This document shows, piece after piece, positions 8,836 through 19,605 of a stretch of 64,000 nucleotides of DNA. Under the pieces are notes generated by a model that saw only the letters and a program-made list of their open reading frames with translations, was not told where the DNA came from and ran no database searches. The stretch spans positions 1-64,000 of the forward strand of contig NW_020312000.1 of assembly GCF_003144115.1 (NCBI RefSeq). The letters run 5' to 3'. The stretch comes from Tilletiopsis washingtonensis. Lineage: Eukaryota > Basidiomycota > Exobasidiomycetes > Entylomatales. Numbering within the stretch: position 1 is the first letter of the stretch; every line of letters begins with the position of its first letter. Both the position numbers and the translations under genes were made by a program.

Positions 8836-11375
8836 ATGCCGCCGCGCCGCCGTGCTGCGGCCAACCCGCGTGCGCCGCCGGCGCTGCCCGGTCTGGCGCA
8901 CGCCTTCACGCCGCGCGCAAAGGCCGCCGGCCCGGCCGCACAGGAGGCGCTGCTCGGCCTCGGCATCAAGGTGCCGGCGGCGCACAAGGGCAAGGGCCGG
9001 GCGGAGGCGGAGACGCAGCCAGCGCGGCACGGCGAGGCGGCGCCGGCGTCGCGGGTGCGCGAGGCGCCAGCGCCGCCGTCCGCCCGCTCCAGCCGCCTCG
9101 CCTCGCGCACGCGCGCAGCGGCGGCCGCTGTGCCAGCACCAGACACGCCGCAGCAGCATGCTGTGCCTGCCGCAGAGGCGTCCTCGCCGCGCAAGCACGG
9201 CCGGCCATCCACGCCGCCGCCGCCGTCCCTGCGGCCCAGCACACCGCCGCCGTCGGCCTCGCGCAACGCCCGTCCGAGCACGCCGCCGCCGTCCGCACGC
9301 GCACAGGCGTCGCCGTCGCTACTCGGCGCGCCGACGCGCTCGCCGCTCGGCGTGCGCACCGATCCCGACTCGGGCAAGATGTTCCTCCTCGTCTCGCCGC
9401 GCGCGGCCGCCAAGCGGCGCCGCGATGCCGAGACGCTGGCGGACCGGCAGCGCGAGCGCCATGCCTGGTCTCACGGCGCCTTCGACGACGACGAGGACGA
9501 GCCGCTGCATGCGGCCGGCAAGCGGCAGAGAGTCTCGTCTGCTGGCGGCTGCCGCAGCCTCCTGACCGCTCCGCCCTCGCAGGAGCAGGTAGTAATGACG
9601 GCCGACGACGACATCATCACGCCGCGAGACGTGCGCGAGCGGTGAGTTGACGCCCCTGGCGCCAGTAGAACGCGCCCATGCTGACGCCGCGCAGACCTCG
9701 AGGACTGCCGCTGGCTCCTGCAGCGCCTCACACGGCTCACTTTATGACACCGTCATCCGGCCCGCGAGCGCTCGTGCGGCCTCGTGCACCTCTGCCGCCT
9801 TCGGCGTTCGCGCCGTCCTCCAGCTTGCCGGCGCCCGCGCTGCTGCCGTTCGGAGCAGCGCCGCACTACCGCTTGGCTGCCACTCTGCCGCTGCCGCCGG
9901 ACTACGCCACGCTGCTCGCGCTGCACTCGGCGCTCGAGCACGCCTTGATCGCACACCTGGCCGTGCAGGGGCCCGGAGGCTCGCTCGCGCCCGCGTCGCC
10001 CATCTCGCCGGCCGGCACGCAAGACCGCACCGTGTCGATGCACTCGCTCCTGCCCTACGCGACGCTCCGGCCGCTGGTAGAGCGAGCGTCCGGGCGGCGC
10101 CTCGGGCCAGGCGAGCTTGCGCGGCTGCTCACGCTCTGGGGCGGGCCCGACGCAGACGATGGCATCGGCCTCACCCTCTCGCGCGTGCGTGCGCTCGACT
10201 CGCGCGGGCGCAAGAGCCAGGACTGGGCCGTCGGCATCCGCGTGCGCCTGCTGCGGCGCCGACGCGAGGTCACGCCTCCGCTCTCGGCCTTCTTTGGCGC
10301 CGTCAAGGCGCCCACGACGCCCGGACGCGGCGGCGGCGACGAGCGAGCGGGCGAGGCCGCGCGCGAGGGCATGAGCGTCGTGGCGCTCTGGAACACGGGC
10401 CTCGAGGCGCGCAAGGCGGCCGTGCGCGAGAAGCTGTTGGGCTGGACGGGCAAGGCGCACGAGGCGTGGCTGGAACAGCAGGGCTTTGCACCGCAGGACG
10501 AGCCTCGCAAGCAGCCGCAGAGCCGGCCGAGCACGCCGGAGCCTAGACCGGTCGTCGAGGGACCTGGCGGTCTGCTCACCCCGGGCGCCACGCGCGAAGG
10601 CGAGGGCAACAAGCGTGCCTCGCGCATCGTGGACCTCGGCTTTGGCACGGAACCGAGCGCGACAGCAGCGGAGAAGAGCGCGTCCGCTGGATGGACACGC
10701 CCAGCTCCGCACGAAGAGCTCGCGGCCTGGCACGCGTCCTTTCCGCTCGAGCTCGTGCCGCCGATTCCCGCCAGCGAGCTGCCAGCACTGCTGCCCAGCA
10801 CTACGATCGTCCAGCCCGCGCCAGCCCGCAAGGTCGCTCAGGATCCGCTGGCGGACGAAGAAGCTGCAAGCGGCAGCACGCTCGTGCCTGGACCCGCGCC
10901 ACCGGTCAAGGCACTCACGCTCGAAGAGCGCATCCGCGCCAAGGAGGCTGCACGCAAGGGCGCCCGGCCAGTCCTGCCGGCGCGCTCACGAGTCGGCGGG
11001 CCGAGTGCTTCCTACGTCAGCGACGCGAAGCGCAGCACGATGGCCGGCTTCAAGCGGCGCTCCACGCTGTCGCGCCTCTCGGCCATCGCCGAGGGCGTGT
11101 ATCTGCTCTTCACCTCTTCGCTCCCGGCGGCCGGCACGTATGGCGGAGCACGCAGCGGTATGCTGCCTCTAGCCGACGTGCTTGGCAGCGTCACCAAGAG
11201 CTCGCCGGTGGCGCTGTCGCGAGCAGAGGCGCGCGAGGCGCTCGACATGCTGCGCGACCTGGCGCCCGGCTTCCTGGGCCTCAGCAGCGTGGGTGGGCGC
11301 GAGTGGGCCTGTCTGGAGGGCCGCGAGCTGCGCGAGGTGCGCGAGAAGATCCGCGAGGAGCTGGCCGCGATATAA
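8836..11375 (+). CDS. CDT1: DNA replication licensing factor Cdt1 (probable)
   Basis: Cdt1 works with ORC and Cdc6 to load the MCM helicase in G1. Two exons, 8836-9641 and 9695-11375, give 828 residues. The N-terminal 290 residues are disordered, basic and dotted with Ser/Thr-Pro sites, including three RPSTPPP copies (near residues 126-160), likely CDK sites. The central domain DYATLLALHSALEHALIAHL followed by LRPLVERASGRRLGPGELAR fits the Cdt1 winged-helix region that resembles the geminin-binding domain. A second winged helix lies near the C-terminus: LPLADVLGSVTKSSPVALSR to EALDMLRDLAPGFL, with a closing helix ELREVREKIREELA. Assignment rests on fold-level pattern recognition. The downstream neighbour ends 70 bases away on the other strand. 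Confidence 0.6.
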
Positions 11376-11445
11376 TACCATTGTTTCGAGAGAGACAGAA
11401 TACAGTGTGACACTGCGCGCCGGTCCGGTGACGTGCGGGAGCCTG

Positions 11446-13022
11446 CTACCACTTGCCCTCTCCAAACTCGCCCGCGCTGCCGGCCGCCTTGGCGGTGCCC
11501 GAGCCGTGCCAGTCGCGGTCGCCGACGCTGCCGACCAGCGTGCTGCCGCTGGTGCCCGACGCAATGCTGCCGGCGTAGCCCGGCGCAGCCGCCTCGGGTG
11601 CAGGTGCGTCGCGTATGAGTGGATCTAGCGCATCGAGCTCCGCCTTGCTGAGATGCCGGGCCAGGCCGTCGATCTCCTTTGACACCTGCAGCAGCGTCTT
11701 CTACTCGTTGGCCAGTGAGCGGACGCACAAGACAGACACCGAGTGCAGACTCACCTTGAGCTTGACGTCGACCTTGGTGATGAGGTCCAGATTCTGCGCG
11801 CTCAGGCTGCTGCTTGCTGGAGCCGAAACGCCGCCGGCCTCATCGAAGTGCCCGGCGAAGAAGCCGCCGGACGCACTGCCTGGGAAGCCCATGCCGCTCG
11901 GCGTCGATGCGCCGGGCAGGCCTGATGCGCCGCCGCTCGGCTGCGAGGTGAAGGAGAGCAGGTGGTGGTAGACCTCGGAGAAGATGTCGAGCAGCGTCAG
12001 GAAGGTCTGCGTGAAGTCCGGAGCGAAGGGCTGTCATGCACGTCAGCACAGGCGTGGTCTCTGAGACCAATGCTGCTCACCACATGGGCGTGCACGATCC
12101 AGCTGCCCTCGCCAGCGCTCTGGCCCAGGACGGAGGCCGACGCATCTGCGCCGGCAGACTCGACTCCGGGGCCGAGCGACGAGGCGCTCGTGAGGCCGCG
12201 CTTGCGCACTGTGCCCGTCTTGAAGAAGTTGCGCTGCGGTGCTGCGCTCAGCTGCAGTCTCGGTGGTACCCGCTCTGTGAGGTCAGTGGTGCAGCACGAC
12301 TTACCACGCCATGTGCGCCCTTGCCGCCGCCGCCGCCGAGGCTGCTGAAGCCCGAGGCCGCCGAATCAGGCATGACGTCGAGCTCAGCCACGACGGCGAG
12401 CACGGCGCGAGCAAAGTCGGGCAGGCTGGAGAGCTCGAGCAGCGGCGCCAGCGAGAGACCGAGCAGAAGCGCGCGCTGCGTGCTGCAGCCAAGCAAGGTG
12501 AGCGGATGGCCAGACCATGCGGCTTTGCGAGGCGCAACGCACCGCTTGCGCATGCGCTCCGGCTCGTAGATGCTCTCGACGTCGCGGCGCGTGAGCCGCA
12601 GCGTGCCGAGCCACACGTTCTTTCTGCACGGCGCAAGGGCGATGAGCACCTGCACAGCACGGCAGCGCATCAGCAACGCACCCCAGCAGCGTGCGCTTGA
12701 GGTACGCGACGGCGGCGATGCGGCGCGCCAGCAGCTCGCGCACGGCGTCGTCGCCGCGCGGCGCCGCCGACGGCGTGAGGCCGGGGCTCGGCAGTGCCGC
12801 GGCGCTGAGGCCCGGGCCCGGCGGGAAGAGGGCGCTGCCGAAGCTGCTCGCCGCCGCGGCAAAGTCGGGCGACGAGGGCGCCGGGGCGCTCGCGGCGCCG
12901 CTGGCTGCCGCGATGGAGCCGGGCGCGAGCTGCGGGTGCGGCGGCGGCGTGGCTGCGGATGCGCCCGCAGGTGCCGGCGCCGACGGCCGGCGCACGAGCG
13001 GGTGCGGCGGCGGCGGAGCCAT
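11446..13022 (-). CDS. Unrecognised protein, six exons
   Basis: Exons 12682-13022, 12543-12623, 12305-12482, 12081-12233, 11755-12030 and 11446-11700 join in phase to 427 residues. After a Pro/Ala-rich N-terminus, three segments look conserved: VAYLKRTLLG-KNVWLGTLRLTRRDVESIY, ALLLGLSLAPLLELSSLPDF, and PFAPDFTQTFLTLLDIFSEVY, then DLITKVDVKLKKTLLQVSKE near the end. These are amphipathic helices, suggesting a helical scaffold and not an enzyme. No membrane helix or signal peptide. The motifs bridge introns cleanly, which supports the gene model, but I cannot name the family. Confidence 0.65.
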
Positions 13023-13609
13023 GGACGGCAGGTGCGGCAGGGTGGAGATGCAGCGGAGACGGAGGATGGCGCAGCGACGCAGCAGCAGCCGCAGCGGCGC
13101 CCAGGCAGCAGCCGCGACGCGACGCTGCAGCCGGCGCTCGCGGCCGTGCGCGGTGCGGCGGGACTGCGCAGCGCTGGGTGCGAGAGCGTGCCGTCCAGCA
13201 GCGGCTGGGGCCTGTGTGCAGCGGCGCAGGCGCGGGGTGGTGAGGGTCAAGAGGCAACGCCGACGCCTCGCGGCGGGCTCAGGAGGCCCGAGCGCAGCGG
13301 CACGCGTGCACGTGACGCGAGCGTGGGAACCGCCTCGCGCCAGGAAAGAAAGCGCCGCCGCCGCGGCCGCGCTCGCGCGAAGCTCGCTGCTCGCCGTCTG
13401 CTGCCCACTGCGAGTGCCTCTCGACGCCCATCCCCCACCCCAGCAACTGCCGCACGCCGCGCCGTTGCATGCCACTGCTGCCGCTGCAGAGTGCCCGTCT
13501 CACCTCGCTCCTCGCTCGCCGCGCCGCCTTTGCTGCGCCGCCGCCGCTGCTCCGTGCCGCGCCGCGCCCGCTGCTCCTCGCCCGCGCCCCTCCGCTCCTC
13601 CGCTCCGCC
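13023..13609. promoter_or_regulatory. Divergent promoter and leader of lysyl-tRNA synthetase
   Basis: A 587-base region between the minus-strand unknown gene and the cytosolic start of lysyl-tRNA synthetase. It contains an in-frame upstream ATG at 13469 that would add a 47-residue mitochondrial-type leader to the synthetase. Confidence 0.5.
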
Positions 13610-15640
13610 ATGTCTGACGCTGCGCCGGCCGCGGCGCCGAAGCTGCTGCTCGACGAGGTGACGGGCGACATGGTCTCGAAGAAGTGAGTGTCCCGCTGTG
13701 CTCACCCGCCGCACGCGCCGACGCCTGGCCCCCCTCGCAGCGAGCTCAAGGCGCGCCAGAAGAAGCGCAGCAAGGACGCCGAGAAGGCCGCAAAGGCCGC
13801 CGCCGCACCCGCGCCCGCCGACAAGCCCGCCGGCGCCGCCAAGGCTGCCGCCAAGGCCGACGACGAGGAGCTGACGCCGTCGCAGTTCTACGAGCGCCGC
13901 GCGCGCGAGATCCTGCGCCTGCGCGAGACGCGCGACCCGGACCCGTACCCGCACAAGTTCCACGTCTCGTCGTCCATCACCGACTTCATCGAGCGCTGGG
14001 AGGGCCAGACCAAGGCCGGCGAGCACATCGAGGGCGAGGTCGTGAGCCTGGCGGGCCGCATCCACAACATGCGCTCCGGCGGCAGCAAGATCCGCTTCTA
14101 CGACCTGCACGGCGAGGGCGTCAAGGTGCAGATCACCGCGCAGATCCAGTGAGTGGTGCCGTGTGCAGTGATGCAGCATGACCCTGAACGGCACGCCCAG
14201 GAACCACACCGACGGCGACTTCTTCGCCGCGCACGACCTGCTGCGCCGCGGCGACATCGTCGGCGTCAAGGGCTTCCCCGGCAAGACGAACAAGGGCGAG
14301 CTCTCCATCTTTCCCTCGTCGATCACGCTCCTGGCGCCGAACCTGCGCATGCTGCCCAAGGCGCCCGCCGGCGCCGCGGCGCGCGGCGGCTTCACGGACC
14401 AGGAGCAGCGCTACCGCAAGCGCTACCTCGACCTGATCATGAACCCGCACGTGCGCGACATCTTTGTCAAGCGCGCCAAGATCATCAACTACGTGCGCCG
14501 CTACCTCGACAACCTCGGCTTCCTCGAGGTCGAGACGCCGATGATGAACATGATTGCCGGCGGCGCCACGGCCAAGCCGTTCGTGACGCACCACAACGAC
14601 CTCAAGCTCGACCTCTTCCTGCGCGTCGCGCCCGAGCTGTACCTCAAGGAGCTCGTCGTCGGCGGCCTGGACCGCGTGTACGAGATTGGGCGCGTGTTCC
14701 GCAACGAGTCCATCGACCAGACGCACAACCCCGAGTTCAGCATCTGCGAGTTCTACATGGCGTACGCCGACATGCACGACCTCATGGAGATGACCGAGAG
14801 CCTCATCTCGGGCCTCGTCAAGAGCGTCACGGGCGGCTACAAGGTCAAGTACCACCCCGACGGCAAGGACGTGCCCGGCGGGCGCGAGTTTGAGATCGAC
14901 TTCAGCACGCCGTGGAAGCGCTTCGACATGATCAAGGAGCTCGAGGCGAAGCTCGGCGTCACGCTGCCCGCCGCCGACACGCTGCACACCGAGGAGGCGC
15001 GCGTCTTCCTCTCCGACCTCGCCGCCAAGCACAACGTCGACTGCAGCGAGCCGCGCACGTGCGCGCGCCTCATCGACAAGCTCGTCGGCGACATCATCGA
15101 GGTGCAGTGCGTGAACCCGAGCTTCATCGTCGGCCACCCGCAGGTCATGTCGCCGCTGGCGAAGCGCCACCGCGACATTCCCGGCCTCTGCGAGCGCTTC
15201 GAGGTCTTTGTCGCCACCAAGGAGATCTGCAACGCCTACACGGAGCTGTGCGTGTGGCGTGCTGCTGCCGCGTGCGCCGCGCCGGACTGACACCACCCCA
15301 TGCAGCAACGACCCCTTCGACCAGCGCGAGCGCTTCGAGGAGCAGACGCGCCAGAAGGACGCCGGCGACGACGAGGCGCAGGGCATCGACCACGTCTTCG
15401 TCGACGCGCTCGAGCACGGCCTGCCGCCGACGGGCGGCTGGGGCATGGGCATCGACCGGCTAGTCATGTTCCTGACGGACTCGAACAGCATCAAGGAGGT
15501 GCTGGTGAGTGCGCTGCAGTGCGGCGTCCTCGCGCTGCTGCTGACGCGTGCCCGCTCTCCAGGCGTTCCCGGCCAACAAGCCGCTGCCGACGCAGGAGGC
15601 TGCGCCGGCCACGGCCGCTACGTCGAGCAGTGCGCAGTGA
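13610..15640 (+). CDS. KRS1: Lysyl-tRNA synthetase, class II
   Basis: Charges tRNA-Lys. Exons 13610-13683, 13741-14148, 14201-15247, 15306-15504 and 15563-15640 give 601 residues from the start at [13 protein letters not shown]. The lysine-rich N-terminal extension ([12 protein letters not shown]) is typical of eukaryotic cytosolic forms. The OB-fold anticodon domain covers about residues 95-205 ([18 protein letters not shown]). Class II motif 2 is [15 protein letters not shown] and motif 3 is [11 protein letters not shown]. The junction [16 protein letters not shown] confirms intron 3. An in-frame ATG at 13469 upstream gives an arginine-rich, acid-free leader, so one gene may serve cytosol and mitochondria. 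Its 3' end faces the Aim6-like gene 91 bases away. Confidence 0.95.
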
Positions 15641-15731
15641 GGTGCTCGGCAGGGCGGGGCAAGGGTGCGCGCCGCGCAGATAGATTAATCGTAAGGCGGT
15701 ATACTAAGAGGAGCAGTCCGTGTGTGCGGGG

Positions 15732-17190
15732 CTAGAAGGCTTTGATCGCCTCTGCGGCAGGGCGAGCGCGTCAGCCACGCACGACGCAGCACAGCGCCGC
15801 GACGCACCAAGATCGTCGGCGTTGATCCAGTCGCTGCCGAGACGCAGCAGCAGCGTGTTGACGCGGTCGCGCGCATAGGACGGCCACACAGCTAGGGCGG
15901 GGTCAGCTGCGTAGCAGCGGGCAGGCACGCTCTACTCACGCGTGTCCCACACCCGCGTCTTGATGCCAAGTGCATGGGCCTCGTCGATGGCGCGCGTCAG
16001 GTTCGCCACCTGCGCGTCGCTCGGCTCCTCGAGGCCCTCCCAGCCGGGCACGAGCGTGGCCAGGTTCGTCGAGGCGACGCCGCACTGAACGCCGTGTCAG
16101 CGCGGCTTCGGCGCGCAGAGCGCAGCACACTCACCAGCGTCGAGTTGTACGCGAAGCTGACGCCGTCGACGACGAATGTCTCGCTCAGCCGGCCGAGCGG
16201 ACAGTCGAGAAAGACGTTGCGCGCCGGCCGCGCCGCCAGGTCCTCGGCACGCGTGTTGCCCGTGCCGATGACGATGAGCGGGCCGGGGCGCAGGCGGCCG
16301 TCGGCGTAGTCGCTGAGGTAGCCGTCGGCGTGCAGCGGCACCAGCGCCTCCTCGACGGCACGCAGCGTCGCGGCGCCGTCGGTCTTGAGGTCGACGAGCA
16401 GCTGCAGCGGCGCCGCGTTGCCGGGCCCCGCCGTGTAGAAGCCGTTCCAGGCGCGCGGCGCGCCCTGCTGCAGCGGCGCAAAGAAGCGCGCGTCGCTCGA
16501 GTCGCTGTAGCGCGCGTTGGCGGCGTTGGCCTGCTCGAGCGCAGCGCGCAGCGGCGCCAGCGTGAGGCGCGCAAAGGTGCGTGCGCGCGAGAGCGAGTAG
16601 GGGTCGTGGCCGACGAAAAGCTCGCGCGTGCGCGGGTGCAGCCAGACGTCGCTCTCGACGCTGCGCACGCCGCGCGCGAGGGCGTCGAGCACGGGCACGC
16701 CGCGCCAGTAGTCGTTGTGCGAGTGCACGGGCAGCGGCTGCACGTCGCGCGACCAGTCGGCGGCGTGGCGCAGCAGCGCCGCATCGATGCCGCCCAGCGG
16801 CTGCGGCGTCGCGAGCTCGGCGGGCGCGGCGGGCACGAGGCGCAGCGCCGCGACCTGCACGGCGGCGAGCAGCGGAGCGAGGAGCGCAGCGGCAGGGCGC
16901 ATGGCGGCGTGGGCGGCGCGCGTGTGCAGCGGCGGTGCGGCGGTGACGAGGATGCTGGTGATGAGGAGCAGAAGCAGCAGCGCCGGGCGCGGGCAGAGTG
17001 CGGCCCAGCCGCGGCGGCGCAGCGGACGGCGCACCGAGCGCGGCGTGGGCGACGGCGTGGCGGAGCGCAGCGGCGCATCGGGCGCCGTGCGGCCGCGACT
17101 CGCAGCCGCAGCCGCGGCGGCGTGCGGGTGCAGGTGCAGTGCCGCGCCGGGCCGCACCTTTCGCTCGTCGTCGTCGTCGTCGTGCAGCAT
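15732..17190 (-). CDS. AIM6: Aim6-like PLC-type phosphodiesterase
   Basis: Four exons (16135-17190, 15940-16084, 15808-15891, 15732-15751) give 434 residues. A cytosolic acidic/basic N-terminus precedes one signal-anchor helix (about residues 69-86, [13 protein letters not shown]). The catalytic region starts [16 protein letters not shown] (His about 156) with [10 protein letters not shown] and ELFVGHDP, the pattern of Aim6 (altered inheritance of mitochondria 6) and glycerophosphodiester-phosphodiesterase-like proteins. The C-terminus, [19 protein letters not shown] then [14 protein letters not shown], is recovered only by joining the 84-nt and 20-nt exons. Substrate unknown. [15 protein letters not shown] could be an internal alternative start with a signal peptide. 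Confidence 0.85.
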
Positions 17191-17350
17191 CGGGGCCGCG
17201 GGGTGATGGGGGGCAGAGGCGAGCGGCGAACGTGCTCCCGGCGCCAGAATGCCGGCAGCGGCGCGCTTAGCCTCCTGCGCGCGCGTGACTTTGCGTGGGA
17301 GCAGCGCGCGCGCAGCCCGAGTCCGCTGCTCCGCACCATCTCCACCCACA

Positions 17351-19141
17351 ATGCTCGCGGCAGTCCGCGCGCGCCTGGCGCTCGCCCGCCAGAGTCCGGC
17401 CGGCCGGCGTGCGCTGCACTCGGTGCGCGTGCACGCCGCCGGGCGCACGGCCGAGCGCCGCGTGCCCACGCCCCTCGTCCTCCTCGCCGTGCCGCACTGG
17501 GACGCCGGCTGGCCGCAGCGTGCGCGCGACGCCGCCGCCGCGCTGCACGCCCTGCCGCCGTCCGAGCTTGCGGCGCACGCGCAGCGCCAGCTCGAGCTCA
17601 AGGTGCCCGCGGCGCGCAGCCGCGTCGTGCGTGTGCCCGCCGAGGCGCCGCCGCACGCCCCGCCGCCGCCGCCGCCCGGCGCCTTCGACGCCGCGTGGGC
17701 CGCGTCCTTTGCGCGCCACGGCTTCGACGTCGTCGACGTCGAGCTCGACCTCGCGCTCGTGCCCAGGCCCGCGCCCGGCCTCCGTGTGCACGAGTGGTGC
17801 GCCGCCGGTGAGTGGGTGCGCCCTGCGCCGTGTGCCCGGCGGCTGACGTGCTCCCGCGCCGCAGAGCTGCAGTACATCGTCAAGCAGCTCGGCCTGCCGC
17901 CCGTCCTCCTCGCAGCGCGTGAGGCGGCGTGTCTGGCGGCGCAGACGTACGTCTCCAGCCACGGCGTCGCCGGCCTCGTGCTCGTCGCGCCCCCACTCAG
18001 TCTGGCGCGTGCAGAGGCCGACGGCCTGCTGGGCGACGTCGGCGGCAGCGCGCTCGACGAGTTCGACTTTGAGCCGACATTCCCGATCCGCGTGGCATGG
18101 GAGCACGAGGTCTCTGCGGCAGACGAGCTGCACTGGCTCGAGGAGGTCGAGCAGGACTATCTGGACGCCGGCGAGGAGCTGAAGCGCGCGCACTGGCCCA
18201 ACTCGGACAAGGGCGCGCTGCGCGCCGTGTACTGGACGGAGGACGAGACGAGTCTGTGAGTAAGTACCCGCTGTGTCTTGGTGCCGCAGCCGTGCACTGC
18301 TGACGCGGGGGGTCGACACGCCAGCGCAGACCCAGACCCGGGCCGCCGCAAGGAGCAGAAGGGGCCCACTCGCCGGCAGCTATACGAGCGCGCGCGGCTG
18401 GCGACCACGCCCGAGCACCACGAGTGGCGCGAGGCGCGCCTCAAAGCCATCGCCAAGGGCCTCAAGCCGCCCGTCTTTGACCCGCCGGCGTGGTACGATC
18501 CCGAGCTGTACGTGTGCGGCTCGGGCACGCGTGTGCCGCTGAGCGTGCCGGCCGCGTCGCTCAAGGAGACGTTTGTGCGCTCGTCGGGGCCCGGCGGGCA
18601 GCACGTCAACAAGGTCAGCACGGCCGTGTCGCTGCTGCACGTGCCCAGCGGCGAGCGCATCACGATGGAGGCCGAGCGCAGCCAGGCGCGCAACCGCGCC
18701 CTGGCGCTGCGCAAGATGAGCCGCCACCTCGAGGAGCTGCTCTGGCTCGACGACTCGATCCTCGCCAAGGGCCAGGAGTCGGCGCGCGTCAAGAAGCGCA
18801 TGAAGCACAAGAAGCAGGTCAAGCGCGAGCGCGAGCAGCACGCCGCGCTCAACGCTGCCCGGCACGCCGAGGGGCTGCCGCCGATCGCCGACCCACACTT
18901 CACTGCCCTGAGCAAGCTGCTGCCGCCCAGCGAGGATGCGTTTGACGACGACAACGACGATGACGACGACGATGAGGAAGACAGCCCGTGGCGCCGGACC
19001 CAGCAGCGCCGCGATGCACACGAGCTGCGCGAGCACGTGCGGCTGCAGCGCAAGGGCGACTACGCCGACTTCCGCGCCAGACGCAGGGCAACAAAGCAAT
19101 GGCGCCGCATCAGCGCCAATGGTAAGGCGATGGAGTCTTGA
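17351..19141 (+). CDS. Hydrolase-like / RF-1 (GGQ) domain fusion
   Basis: Exons 17351-17807, 17865-18255 and 18325-19141 give 554 residues. The N-terminus MLAAVRARLALARQSPAGRR looks mitochondrial. Residues about 40-300 resemble an alpha/beta-hydrolase, but the nucleophile-elbow position reads LLAAREAACLAA with no GxSxG serine. After the second intron the chain enters an RF-1 domain with SSGPGGQHVNKVSTAVSLL, the GGQ peptidyl-tRNA hydrolysis loop, and a Lys/Arg-rich helix, as in mitochondrial ribosome-rescue factors of the MTRFR/ICT1 type. Without the 69-nt intron the first part would stop at 18257-18259 inside GTGAGTAAGT, and the second part would lack room for a promoter. The acidic run near 18950 is low complexity. 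A GTAAGG at 19123 could start a further intron, extending the C-terminus to 19373. Confidence 0.75.
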
Positions 19142-19605
19142 AGCTAGGACATGCATCTCAACCAGGCGCTACGCCTACTCCGGCTTGGCTGCCTCGCGCG
19201 CCAGACCAGCGCCCCTGCCGCGTCGGCAACCTCGCGGCACACAAGCGCCCTCACCGCGGGCACGAGCTGCCCGGCGCAGCGCTTTTGGCTGCGAGCGGCG
19301 CCATGTGCTCGCATTGATGACGGACCAGGCGCCCCGAGTGTCGCGCTGTGCGCACCTGCGCCCTCGCCGATGACTCTCGCTCTCTCGAGACGCAGCGTCG
19401 CCAAAACAACCAGCCGTGCGCCTGACCGGCTGCCCGAGCGGGCCGCGCAATGGACACCCACATCATCCCGGCCCGCATCCCCATCAATGTCACGCTCTCC
19501 ACTTCTCTCGACGACGCGCCGTCGCTTGCCGTTGCAGACACGTCGCATTTGCGCCGCCCTCCAGACGCTGACCCAGGCCCGTATCTCTACGCGCCTCACC
19601 TCGCG
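19142..19605. other. Convergent spacer between the RF-1 gene and LUC7
   Basis: A 464-base gap. If a possible donor at 19123 is used, an alternative C-terminal tail of the RF-1 gene would occupy 19169-19373 in a basic frame of no recognisable similarity. Otherwise nothing is seen. Confidence 0.35.

Noticed and set aside
18278-19141. A separate RF-1 domain gene starting with MVPQPCTADAGG at 18278
   Set aside because: This start gives no mitochondrial leader, lies 18 bases after the upstream stop, and falls inside a segment with good intron signals. The spliced fusion explains all of it.
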